Part shown: positions 28,811 through 36,811 of the stretch, piece after piece | Layout: each line of letters begins with the position of its first letter | Position numbering within the stretch: the stretch's first letter is position 1 | Origin: Micromonospora sp. WMMD961 | GTDB lineage: Bacteria; Actinomycetota; Actinomycetes; Mycobacteriales; Micromonosporaceae | Assembly (NCBI RefSeq): GCF_029626145.1 | Contig: NZ_JARUBJ010000002.1 | Location: 5,181,501-5,245,500 of the forward strand | Length of the DNA stretch: 64,000 nt | Direction: 5' to 3' | Notes under the pieces: generated by a model | Told to the model about the DNA's origin: nothing | The model's database searches: none | Seen by the model: the letters and a program-made list of their open reading frames with translations, nothing else | Made by a program: the position numbers and the translations under genes

Positions 28811-30427
28811 TCATGAGACCACCCCGCGGGGCCGGAGCGGGGCCCGTTCCAGGTCGCTGACCAGGTCGGATCTGGTCATTGCCAACTGCCGGGCCGCGAG
28901 TACGGCCGCACGGACGATCAGCACCGGCGTATAGAGATCTTTGTCATGCCACAGTGGAGGATATTCGCCCTGACCGTCCAGTTCGGTCAGAGCGCGTAGC
29001 CCACGACCGATCGCCTCCGCCGCGCCCGGTCGCGCCGGTCGGCGCACCCCCAGCAGCACGTGCAGGGCGTACGCCGTCTCCTCCGCAGTGCCCGCCCAGC
29101 GTCCCCAGGCCCCGTCCGCCCGCTGGGTGGCGACCAACCAGTCGACGGCACGGTCCACCGCCGCTCCACCGGCGCCGGCCGGTGCGTACCGGTCGAGGGC
29201 TATCACGACGCACGAGGTGGCGTAGTACGGCGACGCGTGCCAACGGTCCGCCCAGGAGCCGTCGGGCTGCTGCTCGTCACTCAGCCATCCGGCGAGCGCC
29301 GCCAGACGGCCGCCGTAGCGGCTCGCAGCCGCCGACGTGTGCCGGGCATGCCAGCCGAGCGCCTCCAGCACGTGCGCGTTCGTGGTGACCGACCGCCCGT
29401 CCTCACCCTGCCAGGTGCAGAAGTGGCTGCCGACGTCGAAGTGGAGCAGGCTCGCCGGGTCCGCCGGGTGACCGAGGCGGGCGAGAGCGTAGAGCGTGAC
29501 CGAGGTGGTGTCCGCGTCGGCCGGTAACCCTGGCCCGGTCGACGTGCCCTGCGGCCCGAGTGCGGCGGTCAACTCGGCGACGAGCTTCGGCGCAGGCCGG
29601 ACCGACACACCCGCTCGGGCCAGACTGCTCAGCGCCCAGGCCCGCTCGAACGCCGTGATCGGCGTACAACAGGGAACCGGCCCGCGGAGAGGGCCGACGG
29701 CCGCCCGCAGGTAGGCCAGGGCCTCCGGGTCGGCGCCGGGTGTCGCCGGGTCGCCGATCCAGGCGGCCGTGGCCGCGGGCGAGGCACCGACCGCCCCGGC
29801 GACCGGGGAGACGCCGGCGTGCCCGCGCGCGACCGGCCCGAGCACCTCGAAGGCGTGCAGCAGCTTCTGCGGCACCGGACGTCCGCTGCCCACCAGCGCG
29901 TGTACCGCGTTCAGCCGCCGTCGGTCCACGCCGGGCAGGGCACGGACCCCGTCGGCGAACCTCCGATCGTCGCGTACGGCGAAGGCGGTGAGATGGTCGT
30001 TGATCCGTTCCACCAGGGCCGGCACGATGAGGTCGGCCGCCGGTGTGTCCGGGAGCGGCACGCCCCCGGAGAGCCAGCCGACGAGCACACCCAACCCGCG
30101 GCTGGCGGCGACGGCCAGGCCGGACGGGGCGGGGGCATGGGTGCCGCGCAGAGTGCCGAGCAGTGCTTCCACGGCGCTCAGGGTCGGCACCACGGCGTAA
30201 CCGCCCGCGCCACCCCAACCGCCGTCGGGGCGCTGGGCGTCCAGCAGATACCGCAGCCGCCGGTCGTGCCCGGCGAGCCACGGCACGTCGGCGACGACCC
30301 TGCCGGTCTCGTACACCGACGGCGTGACCCGGCCCGCCGGCTCGAACACCATCGCGGCGAGCAACTCCCGGGCCGATGCCGCGACCTCCGACTCGTCCCG
30401 GGTGTCGGCCGCTGGTGCGGTGGTCAC
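28811..30427 (-). CDS. Class II diterpene cyclase (copalyl-diphosphate-synthase type)
   Basis: 538 aa. Would cyclise geranylgeranyl diphosphate by protonation to a bicyclic diphosphate. QW repeats lie at residues 65-71 (QRPDGGW), 386-392 (QPDGSW) and 435-441 (QRADGAW). The acid motif DxDD reads D304-A-D306-T: the catalytic middle Asp is kept but the last Asp is Thr. PPLWHDKDLYTPV near 490 is shared with bacterial CPP synthases. The GTG start overlaps the stop of the class I gene (GTGA). The coupled class I synthase and P450 support diterpenoid production; a hopene-type substrate is less likely given the length. Confidence 0.85.
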   Translation of the reverse strand: MTTAPAADTRDESEVAASARELLAAMVFEPAGRVTPSVYETGRVVADVPWLAGHDRRLRYLLDAQRPDGGWGGAGGYAVVPTLSAVEALLGTLRGTHAPAPSGLAVAASRGLGVLVGWLSGGVPLPDTPAADLIVPALVERINDHLTAFAVRDDRRFADGVRALPGVDRRRLNAVHALVGSGRPVPQKLLHAFEVLGPVARGHAGVSPVAGAVGASPAATAAWIGDPATPGADPEALAYLRAAVGPLRGPVPCCTPITAFERAWALSSLARAGVSVRPAPKLVAELTAALGPQGTSTGPGLPADADTTSVTLYALARLGHPADPASLLHFDVGSHFCTWQGEDGRSVTTNAHVLEALGWHARHTSAAASRYGGRLAALAGWLSDEQQPDGSWADRWHASPYYATSCVVIALDRYAPAGAGGAAVDRAVDWLVATQRADGAWGRWAGTAEETAYALHVLLGVRRPARPGAAEAIGRGLRALTELDGQGEYPPLWHDKDLYTPVLIVRAAVLAARQLAMTRSDLVSDLERAPLRPRGVVS

Positions 30428-31335
30428 AGCACCCCCCAGAAGTCGGTCGACCGGTAGAAGCCCGTGCTGAAGCCGACCTGGCGGGCGAGGTAGTCGGCCT
30501 GCACCGGGCAGGTCGGTCGCAGCCGGTCGAGCAGCTCGCGGGCGTACGCCACCAGCTCGCTGATCCGGCGTTCGACGTCGGCCCGCTCCGACACCAACAT
30601 CAACGCGTTGAGGTCACCCCACCGCTTGTCGCGTTCGTAGCTGGCCAGGTCGTTGACGAGTCGGAGGATCCGCTGCACCTGGTCGCTGGCCGCGACGAGC
30701 GCGTCGAGGTGGGCCAGCGTCGCGGGATCGTCGGAGTGGATCCAGTGCACGACGTTGACCACCGTGCAGGCCAGGTTCGGCGCATTGGCCAGGTACTCGT
30801 CAAGGGTGGGCAGCACCCCGGTATCGGCGGTCTGCTTCCAGTCCCACTCCCGCGCCATCGCGTCGAGCATCGTTCGCAACTCGTTGCGCCACACCACCCC
30901 GTGGGTCGCGTACGCCGGCACGGCGGCCAGCTCGTCGTGCAACTCGGCGAGAAAGCGGCCGAGAGAGTCGTCCGCCGCCGGTCGCCCGCCGCCGGCCACC
31001 GCGAGACAGCTCTCCGTCAACCGGTCGATCTCCCCACGGGTACGCGCCTCGTGGTCGACGAGCCAGTCGACCGCGAAGCCCCAGAGCACGGCCCGGTTCA
31101 TGACCCGCAACTGGTCGAGGTCCGCCCAGGGCGCCCCGAACGCGATCGCCATCGCCACGTTGCCGAACAGCGCCGGGTCGAACGGTCGCGGCGGAAAGAG
31201 ATCGGGGTACGCCGCAGCACGTTCGGCCAGGTCACGTTGGCCCTTCGCGGCGAGGGCACAGATCCGCCCCTGCTCGGCGGCCAGCGCCATCTGGTCGCCA
31301 CTGCGCGCCGGCAGCGACGCGAGCCCGGAGCTCAT
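30424..31335 (-). CDS. Class I diterpene synthase
   Basis: 303 aa. Would ionise the cyclised diphosphate and rearrange the cation. The metal motifs are unusual but recognisable: D90-W-L-V-D94 in place of DDxxD, and N228-D-L-A-S232-Y-E-R-D236 as the NSE/DTE triad with Asp in the last position. DKRWGD follows. Both ends overlap neighbours by 4 bp (ATGA with the P450, GTGA with the cyclase), so three proteins are translationally coupled. I recall a Salinispora operon with these genes giving isopimaradiene-type products; the product here is unknown. Confidence 0.82.
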   Translation of the reverse strand: MSSGLASLPARSGDQMALAAEQGRICALAAKGQRDLAERAAAYPDLFPPRPFDPALFGNVAMAIAFGAPWADLDQLRVMNRAVLWGFAVDWLVDHEARTRGEIDRLTESCLAVAGGGRPAADDSLGRFLAELHDELAAVPAYATHGVVWRNELRTMLDAMAREWDWKQTADTGVLPTLDEYLANAPNLACTVVNVVHWIHSDDPATLAHLDALVAASDQVQRILRLVNDLASYERDKRWGDLNALMLVSERADVERRISELVAYARELLDRLRPTCPVQADYLARQVGFSTGFYRSTDFWGVL

Positions 31336-32717
31336 GCGGAGACACTCCGTACCGGCCGCAGGGTCACCTCGACACGCTCAAGGGGCCGTAGCGCGGCTGC
31401 CACCTTGATACCGGGCAGAGCTTGCCGCTCCAGGCGGAACCGGAAGCGGCTCAGCACGGTGGCCACGATCAGCATCGCCTCCAGATAGAACAGGTGCATG
31501 CCGATGCACTGGTGCGGGCCGCCGCCGAACGGGAAGTGCGCGTACCGGTGCCGGTCGCGGACCTGCTCGGGGTCGAAGCGGTCCGGGTCGAAGACCTCGG
31601 GCCGGTCCCAGAACGCGGACATCCGGTGGGTGATCAGCGGGCTGACCACGAGGGTTGCGCCGGCCTCGATGCGGACGCCGCCGATCACGTCGGCTTCCAC
31701 CGCGCGGCGTGGGAAGAGCCAGCCGATCGGATAGAGCCGCAGCAGTTCGTCGAGCACCTGCCGGGTGTAGCGCAGCTCGCGTAGGTGCTCGCGTCGTACC
31801 GGCGCGTCGCCGACCACCCGGTCGATCTCCTCGTACAGTCGCTCGGCGATCTGCTCATCCTGGGCGATGTGCGGCCAGAGCCAGGTCAGTACGCTGATCG
31901 TGGTCTCGGTGGTGGTGGCGACCATGGAGACGGTGTCGTCACGGACCTGCCGCTCGCCGAGCTGGCCACCTGACTCCGTGCGGCCCCGCCACAGCGTGGC
32001 GATGATGTCGTCGCCGTCGGTCTCGGCCGTCTTCCGGGCGGCTCGGACGATCGGGAGCAGGGTGTCGTCGATGAGTCGTACGGCCTGACGAAACGCCCGG
32101 TCGCCCGGCATCGGCATGGCCAACGGCGCCCACGGCACCATCAGCCGGGGCATCACCGACCAGGCGATCGCGTCCTGCGCCTTCATGATGCGCATCGCTT
32201 GCGGCACCGAGATCTTGTCGGCGAAGAAGACCCGCATGATCGCCGAGCAGACGACCTGTGCCTGCACGGTGCCCATGTCGACGGGCCGGCCGGCGCGGGC
32301 CGGCTCGTCCAGGTCGTCGACCGCTTCCTCGATCGCCTCGGCCAGCTGGTCCACCAGCGAGTCGACGCGTCGAGCGGTGAACAGCGGCTGGAGTACGTGA
32401 CGGCTGTTCCTCCAGTAGTCGCCGTCACTGAGGATGCCGTCACCGAACAGTCGCTTCAGCGGACGCCACTGGAGGCCGTCGCCGGCGCGGACGTAGTTGT
32501 CGGCCTTCTCGCGCAGAACCCGCTGCAGGTGCTCCGGCCGGGTGACCAGGTAGGGCCGGAACGCACCCAGACTGAGCTTCACCACCTCGCCCTGCGACCG
32601 CTCGCCCATCTCCACCAGGGTGCGGGCCGGATCGCGGAACAGGTTGGGAACCACGTGGCGCAGCGGAATGGAGCGCGCTCGTCGTGGCTGAACCGGCACT
32701 GTGTGAGGTGCTACCAC
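31332..32717 (-). CDS. Cytochrome P450 of the diterpene operon
   Basis: 461 aa from the GTG at 32717, which has AAGGGAG upstream. The frame is open to 32843, but the extra 42 residues are Arg/Ser-rich and unlike P450. Heme loop FPFGGGPHQCIG (Cys near 404), ExxR as ELLR (near 324), PERF region as FDPDRFDP. The I-helix reads ATTTETT where AGxET(T) is usual, so the conserved Gly is Thr. First gene of the operon; likely hydroxylates the diterpene. Redox partners are not encoded nearby. Confidence 0.9.
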   Translation of the reverse strand: MVAPHTVPVQPRRARSIPLRHVVPNLFRDPARTLVEMGERSQGEVVKLSLGAFRPYLVTRPEHLQRVLREKADNYVRAGDGLQWRPLKRLFGDGILSDGDYWRNSRHVLQPLFTARRVDSLVDQLAEAIEEAVDDLDEPARAGRPVDMGTVQAQVVCSAIMRVFFADKISVPQAMRIMKAQDAIAWSVMPRLMVPWAPLAMPMPGDRAFRQAVRLIDDTLLPIVRAARKTAETDGDDIIATLWRGRTESGGQLGERQVRDDTVSMVATTTETTISVLTWLWPHIAQDEQIAERLYEEIDRVVGDAPVRREHLRELRYTRQVLDELLRLYPIGWLFPRRAVEADVIGGVRIEAGATLVVSPLITHRMSAFWDRPEVFDPDRFDPEQVRDRHRYAHFPFGGGPHQCIGMHLFYLEAMLIVATVLSRFRFRLERQALPGIKVAAALRPLERVEVTLRPVRSVSA

Positions 32718-33102
32718 GGGAACCGACTCTCCCTTGTGGATACTTGGCGTTGCCGAACGACTCCGCGGAGTTGGGTGTTCGTGGAGCATGCCACCGATTC
32801 GTCGCCTGCCTCTAGACGAGTTACGTGAAATTTTCACGCGCAAGGATTACGTCTCCGCAGGATCGGCACGACACGAGGTTCGACTACCACAGATCCCGCA
32901 GGTGGCAGTGCCCCGCGACCACCAGTTGGCATCCTTGAACCTCGATAGTGATGAACATCACTATCGGCCAGCCGGGGCGGGCCCGTCGCGGGAGTCGCGA
33001 TTCTCCCGGGGGCCGCGTCCCGCGTCACCCGCGCTCTGCACGCCGACCCGGCGGAACGACAGAATCCGGGCGACACCCGGCACCCTGTGCCAGGCTCTTG
33101 TC
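32718..33102. promoter_or_regulatory. Terpene operon/DUF2630 divergent region with long palindrome
   Basis: About 385 bp without a supported gene, slightly richer in A/T than the surroundings near 32800-32960. It contains a palindrome with 11-bp arms (CGATAGTGATG at 32943-32953, CATCACTATCG at 32956-32966, AA centre), about 226 bp before the P450 start and 137 bp before the DUF2630 start. The dyad looks like an operator; no regulator gene is adjacent. Confidence 0.6.
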
Positions 33103-33351
33103 ATGGACGACAAGACCATCCTGAACCGGATCTCCGAACTGGTAGACGAGGAACACAAGCTACGTGCCCAGGCCCAGGCCCACGAGTCGGGCACCGAGGG
33201 CGAGGCCAGCGAGCGACTGCGCGCTCTGGAGGAGTCCCTCGACCAGTGCTGGGACCTGCTGCGCCGCCGCCGGGCCGCCCGGGACACCCACGGCGACCCG
33301 GACGCCCAGGGCGAACGCCCCAAGCCCGAGGTGGAGCGCTACCTGCAGTGA
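33103..33351 (+). CDS. DUF2630 protein
   Basis: 82 aa. MDDKTILNRISELVDEEHKL, then EERLRALEESLDQCWDLLRRRRA-like sequence and a PEVERYLQ end, is the standard DUF2630 pattern: a short mostly helical cytoplasmic protein of unknown function common in actinobacteria. No strong ribosome site. Followed by a terminator. Confidence 0.9.
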   Translation: MDDKTILNRISELVDEEHKLRAQAQAHESGTEGEASERLRALEESLDQCWDLLRRRRAARDTHGDPDAQGERPKPEVERYLQ

Positions 33352-33360
33352 CGGTGGGGT

Positions 33361-33387
33361 GGGTCGGGCGGTCCTACCGCCCGACCC
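33361..33387. terminator. Bidirectional hairpin terminator
   Basis: Perfect 11-bp arms GGGTCGGGCGG/CCGCCCGACCC with TCCTA loop, between the stops of the DUF2630 gene and the converging RIO kinase gene. Confidence 0.85.
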
Positions 33388-33394
33388 GCTCCGA

Positions 33395-34327
33395 TCAGCG
33401 GACCCCGGCCTCGCGCAGCAACTCCCCGGTCAGGGTGGCGGGATCGGCCTGCTCGGTGGGCAGACCCCGGGCCGCGAACCAGGCGCCGACCACCCGCACG
33501 TCCCGGGCCAGGAACTCCGGACCCTGCGGGTTGGCCACCACGTCGACCACCTGCGGCAGGTCGATCACGACCAGCCGCCCCCGATGCACGAGCAGGTTGT
33601 ACGGCGACAGGTCGCCGTGCGCGTAGCCGGCCCGGGCCAGCACCCGCAGCGCCTCCACCAGCTGTGCCCACAGGTCACGCAGCTCGGCCGGGGCGGGTCG
33701 CAGCTGGGCCAGCCGGGGAGCGGCCTGCCCCGACTCGGCGTCGCCGACGAACTCCAGCATCAGCTCGGTGCCCCGTAGCTGCACCGGGTACGGCACGGCG
33801 ATCCGGTCGTGCCCGGCACCGATCTCCCAGAGCCGGGCCAGCGCGGCGAACTCCGCCGCCGCCCACTGCCCGGCGATCATCTGCCGGCCGAACGCCGTGC
33901 GGCCGGCCATCGCCCGGTTCTCCCGGGATCGGCGTACGCGACGTCCCTCCAGGTAACCGGCGTCGCGGTGGAACAACCGGTGCTCGGGGTCGCGGTAGCG
34001 TTTGACCGCCAGCAGGCAGGACCGGTCGGTGTCGGGCACCGCCCGACGGACCAGGTGGACGTCCGCTTCCTTGCCGGTCTTCAGCACACCCAGTTCGGTG
34101 TCGCGGGCGGCCAACTCGGTGACCAGCCAGGCTGGGTGGGGCTCCGGACCGTGCACGGCGTCGTCCCAGGACGACCAGCGGTCGCCGGTGTCCGGGTCAG
34201 GTTCGCCGTCCGGGTCCGCGGGCGGCTCGGTGGGCCGCCCACGCTTCAGGAATTGTGGTTCGTCGTCGTCGAAGCGGCTCTTGCCGCGGCTCCTGCGCTC
34301 AAGCGCCGGAAGGTCGTGATCGCGCAC
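33395..34327 (-). CDS. RIO-family serine protein kinase
   Basis: 310 aa. Nucleotide-binding GVLKTGKEADVHLV (near residue 80), catalytic loop YAHGDLSPYNLLVH and metal motif VVIDLPQVVD are diagnostic for RIO kinases. In bacteria these are small soluble kinases of poorly known target. The first 75 residues are charged and probably disordered. I chose GTG at 34327 with AAGGGA upstream; the frame is open 40 codons further but the extra residues look non-coding. Confidence 0.88.
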   Translation of the reverse strand: MRDHDLPALERRSRGKSRFDDDEPQFLKRGRPTEPPADPDGEPDPDTGDRWSSWDDAVHGPEPHPAWLVTELAARDTELGVLKTGKEADVHLVRRAVPDTDRSCLLAVKRYRDPEHRLFHRDAGYLEGRRVRRSRENRAMAGRTAFGRQMIAGQWAAAEFAALARLWEIGAGHDRIAVPYPVQLRGTELMLEFVGDAESGQAAPRLAQLRPAPAELRDLWAQLVEALRVLARAGYAHGDLSPYNLLVHRGRLVVIDLPQVVDVVANPQGPEFLARDVRVVGAWFAARGLPTEQADPATLTGELLREAGVR

Positions 34328-34483
34328 TGTGGTGAGGTTCCCTTGGTCGAGGCTGAGTAGGCGGCTGGAAGCGACCTGCGAAGACGGCCATGACCGACCC
34401 CCTCTCCTCGACCGGGCCAACGCCCGGGATGCACGATGCGCCGACAATGCTCGCGACCACGCGGCAGCCGGTCAACCGAATTA

Positions 34484-34501
34484 CCCCGCCGCCCGGCGGG
34501 G
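34484..34501. terminator. Hairpin terminator after HAD gene
   Basis: CCCCGCCG-CC-CGGCGGGG, an 18-bp perfect palindrome 9 bp past the stop of the minus-strand HAD hydrolase gene. Confidence 0.75.
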
Positions 34502-34509
34502 AGGACTCC

Positions 34510-35154
34510 TCAGCGGGCGAGCACGGTGGCGACCGCGGCGATCAGCCCGTCCACTGTGCGGCTCGGCGCGAACCGGACGTCCGACCAGGTGCGCCCCCGG
34601 TGCAGCCAGACACTGGGCAGCCCGACCGCGGCGGCGCCACCGATGTCCGCCTCCGGGCTGTCGCCGACCACCCAGGCGCCGCGCAGCGGCATCCGGACCC
34701 GCTGGGCGGCGAGCGCGAAGATCCGCGGGTTGGGCTTGCTGACACCGGCCTCCTCGGAGATCACCCAGTCCGCGACGTACCGGTCCAGGCCGGTCTGACG
34801 GATCTTGGCGTCCTCCACGCGTACCGTGCCGTTGCAGACCACCACCGGCACCCAACCGGCGTCGTCGGCGATCCGCAGCGCGCAGGCGGTCAGCGGGTCG
34901 AGCCGGGTCTGCGCCACCACCCCGTCGTGCAGCTCCTCCACCAGGTCGATCGAGGGAATGCGCAGCTCGTAGCGGTCCCGAATGGCGTCGGCGAGATCCC
35001 AACGGTCGGTCAGACCGTCGGCGTCGATCGAGACCAGCCAGTCGATGTCGGTGTGGGGCGCGCCGATGCCATCCAGGAAGCGCTCACCCCAGCGGCGGAA
35101 CGGCCCGGCCCGATCCAGCAGGGTGTTGTCCAGGTCCAGCAGGAGCAGTGGCAC
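34510..35154 (-). CDS. HAD-superfamily phosphatase
   Basis: 214 aa. Motif I LLLLDLDNTLLDR (nucleophile Asp near residue 7), motif II VVVCNGTV, motif III Lys region VSKPNPRIF, motif IV WVVGDSPEADIGGA. The alpha-helical cap between I and II places it in subfamily I, near phosphoglycolate-phosphatase-like enzymes. Substrate unknown. GTG start. Independent unit ended by its own terminator. Confidence 0.9.
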   Translation of the reverse strand: MPLLLLDLDNTLLDRAGPFRRWGERFLDGIGAPHTDIDWLVSIDADGLTDRWDLADAIRDRYELRIPSIDLVEELHDGVVAQTRLDPLTACALRIADDAGWVPVVVCNGTVRVEDAKIRQTGLDRYVADWVISEEAGVSKPNPRIFALAAQRVRMPLRGAWVVGDSPEADIGGAAAVGLPSVWLHRGRTWSDVRFAPSRTVDGLIAAVATVLAR

Positions 35155-35219
35155 TCGGGCACCCTACGGGACCGACGTGTCCGCCAACAGAGCCTGCGGG
35201 TTTCGACCTCACGACGTGC

Positions 35220-36080
35220 TCAGCCGGACATCGACACCCGGGCGCCGCCCTGGTCCGGCAGTCGATCGGCGAGCATCGAATGAGCCGCCCGGGTGGCCGC
35301 GAGCACTGTGGGATCCAGCGTCGCCACGAGCACCGCCGTGCCCCCGTCGGCGGCCCGGGCCAGCACCCGTCCCTGCGGGTCGTAGATCGCGGCGCCACCG
35401 TTGAACCGCCACGGGTCGACGCCGCCGACCGCGTTGGCGAAGACCACGAACATCGTGTTGTCCAGGGCCCGCGCCGCGTAGTAGAGGTCCCGGCGGTGCT
35501 CGGAGCCGGCCAGGTATCCACTGGGGCACAGGTAGGCGTGCGCGCCGTCCAACGCGGCGGCCCGCCCGTGCTCGGGGAAACAGCCGTCGTAGCAGATGCC
35601 GAGCCCGAGCCGCCAGCCGTCGACGAGCAGCGTGGCACCCCGACCGCCGGCGCTGAACAACTCGCGTTCGTCGCCCCACAGTTGCTGCTTGTCGTACCCG
35701 ACCCGCACCTCGCCGGCCCGGTCCACCACGAGCGCGGCGATGGTCCGCCGGCCGTCCGGGTGCCGGGCGGCGGCGCCGACCAGCGCGGTGACACCGGCCT
35801 CGCGCGTCGCGGCCCGCAGCGGGTCGAGCCGGGCATCCGCGACCAGCCCGGCCGGATCGGCCGCGACGTCCGTGCCGGCCGGGTCGGCGGCAAGGGTCGG
35901 CGGGTGGTACGCGCAGAGGAACAGCTCGGGCAGCACGGCCACCCGGGCACCCCGCTCCCCGGCCCGGCGGACCAGGTCGGCAGCGGCGATCGCGTTGCCG
36001 GCGACGTCACCCGGCATCGGCGTGGCCTGGACGGTGGCCACGGTCAGCGGGGCGGTGGGGACGGTGGGCGGCGAGGTCAC
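35220..36080 (-). CDS. Carbon-nitrogen hydrolase (nitrilase superfamily)
   Basis: 286 aa amidase-like enzyme. The Glu-Lys-Cys triad is visible: VLPELFLCAYHPP (Glu near 51), VGYDKQQLWGDEREL (Lys) and LGICYDGCFPEHGR (Cys). Family length is complete. It probably hydrolyses a small aliphatic or omega-amide; the substrate cannot be told. The GTG start lies 27 bp from the palindrome at 36107, shared with the divergent acnR-like gene, so AcnR might control it as well. Confidence 0.9.
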   Translation of the reverse strand: MTSPPTVPTAPLTVATVQATPMPGDVAGNAIAAADLVRRAGERGARVAVLPELFLCAYHPPTLAADPAGTDVAADPAGLVADARLDPLRAATREAGVTALVGAAARHPDGRRTIAALVVDRAGEVRVGYDKQQLWGDERELFSAGGRGATLLVDGWRLGLGICYDGCFPEHGRAAALDGAHAYLCPSGYLAGSEHRRDLYYAARALDNTMFVVFANAVGGVDPWRFNGGAAIYDPQGRVLARAADGGTAVLVATLDPTVLAATRAAHSMLADRLPDQGGARVSMSG

Positions 36081-36106
36081 CGGGCGATGGTAGTCGACAA
36101 GCTCCC

Positions 36107-36124
36107 AAGCCGTACGTACGGTTT
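36107..36124. promoter_or_regulatory. Putative AcnR operator (autoregulatory)
   Basis: AAGCCGTACGTACGGTTT contains the perfect 12-bp palindrome CCGTACGTACGG with near-symmetric flanks. It lies between the divergent nitrilase and TetR genes and matches the acnA upstream site at 16912 in 16 of 18 positions. Confidence 0.68.
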
Positions 36125-36157
36125 GCGTGACCGGGGGTGACCTGCAACGATCGACGC

Positions 36158-36730
36158 GTGCCCAGAGTAAGTCAGGACCAGCTCGACGCGCGCCGGCAGG
36201 AGATCCTTGCCGCCGCCCGGGCGTGTTTCGCCCGGCTCGGCTACGAGGGGGCGACCGTCCGCCGCCTCGAGGAGGCCACCGGCCTGTCCCGTGGCGCCAT
36301 CTTCCACCACTTCCGCGACAAGGACTCGCTCTTCCTGGCCGTCGCCGAGGACGACGCCGCGGCCATGGTCGAGACGGTGGCCCGCAACGGTCTGGTGCAG
36401 GTGATGCGTGACCTGCTCGCCCGCGCCGTCTCCCCGGACACCACCGGCTGGCTGGGCAGCCAACTGGAGGTCTCCCGCCGCCTGCGCACCGACCCGGCGT
36501 TCGCCAAGCGGTGGGCGGAGCGGTCCGCCGCTATCGCCGAGGCGACCCGCGACCGGCTGGCCCGCCAACGCGACGCCGGGGTGCTGCGCGAGGACGTCCC
36601 GATCGACGTGCTGGCCCAGTTCCTGGAGCTGGCCTACGACGGCCTCGTGCTGCACCTGGCCATGGGGCGGCCGGCCGGTGACCTGGGCCCGGTGCTCGAC
36701 CTGGTCGAGGAGGCGGTCCGCCGCCACTGA
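36158..36730 (+). CDS. acnR: TetR-family regulator, AcnR-like
   Basis: 190 aa from GTG 36158 (MPRVSQDQLDARR); an in-frame GTG at 36137 is the alternative. The HTH region YEGATVRRLEEATGLSRGAIFHHF and the ligand domain (LEVSRRLRTDPAF, DVPIDVLAQFLE, VLDLVEEAVR) closely resemble Corynebacterium AcnR, the repressor of aconitase, as I remember that sequence. There acnR follows acn directly; here it is 19 kb away. The shared palindrome at both promoters supports the assignment. AcnR responds to citrate-type ligands in Corynebacterium. Confidence 0.8.
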   Translation: MPRVSQDQLDARRQEILAAARACFARLGYEGATVRRLEEATGLSRGAIFHHFRDKDSLFLAVAEDDAAAMVETVARNGLVQVMRDLLARAVSPDTTGWLGSQLEVSRRLRTDPAFAKRWAERSAAIAEATRDRLARQRDAGVLREDVPIDVLAQFLELAYDGLVLHLAMGRPAGDLGPVLDLVEEAVRRH

Positions 36731-36811
36731 CCGCGCGGGCACCGGTCGGTCGACCGTGGCGTGGCTGCTCCACAATGGGGCCGCCGATCCCTCCGGTGAC
36801 AGGAGCAGCCG

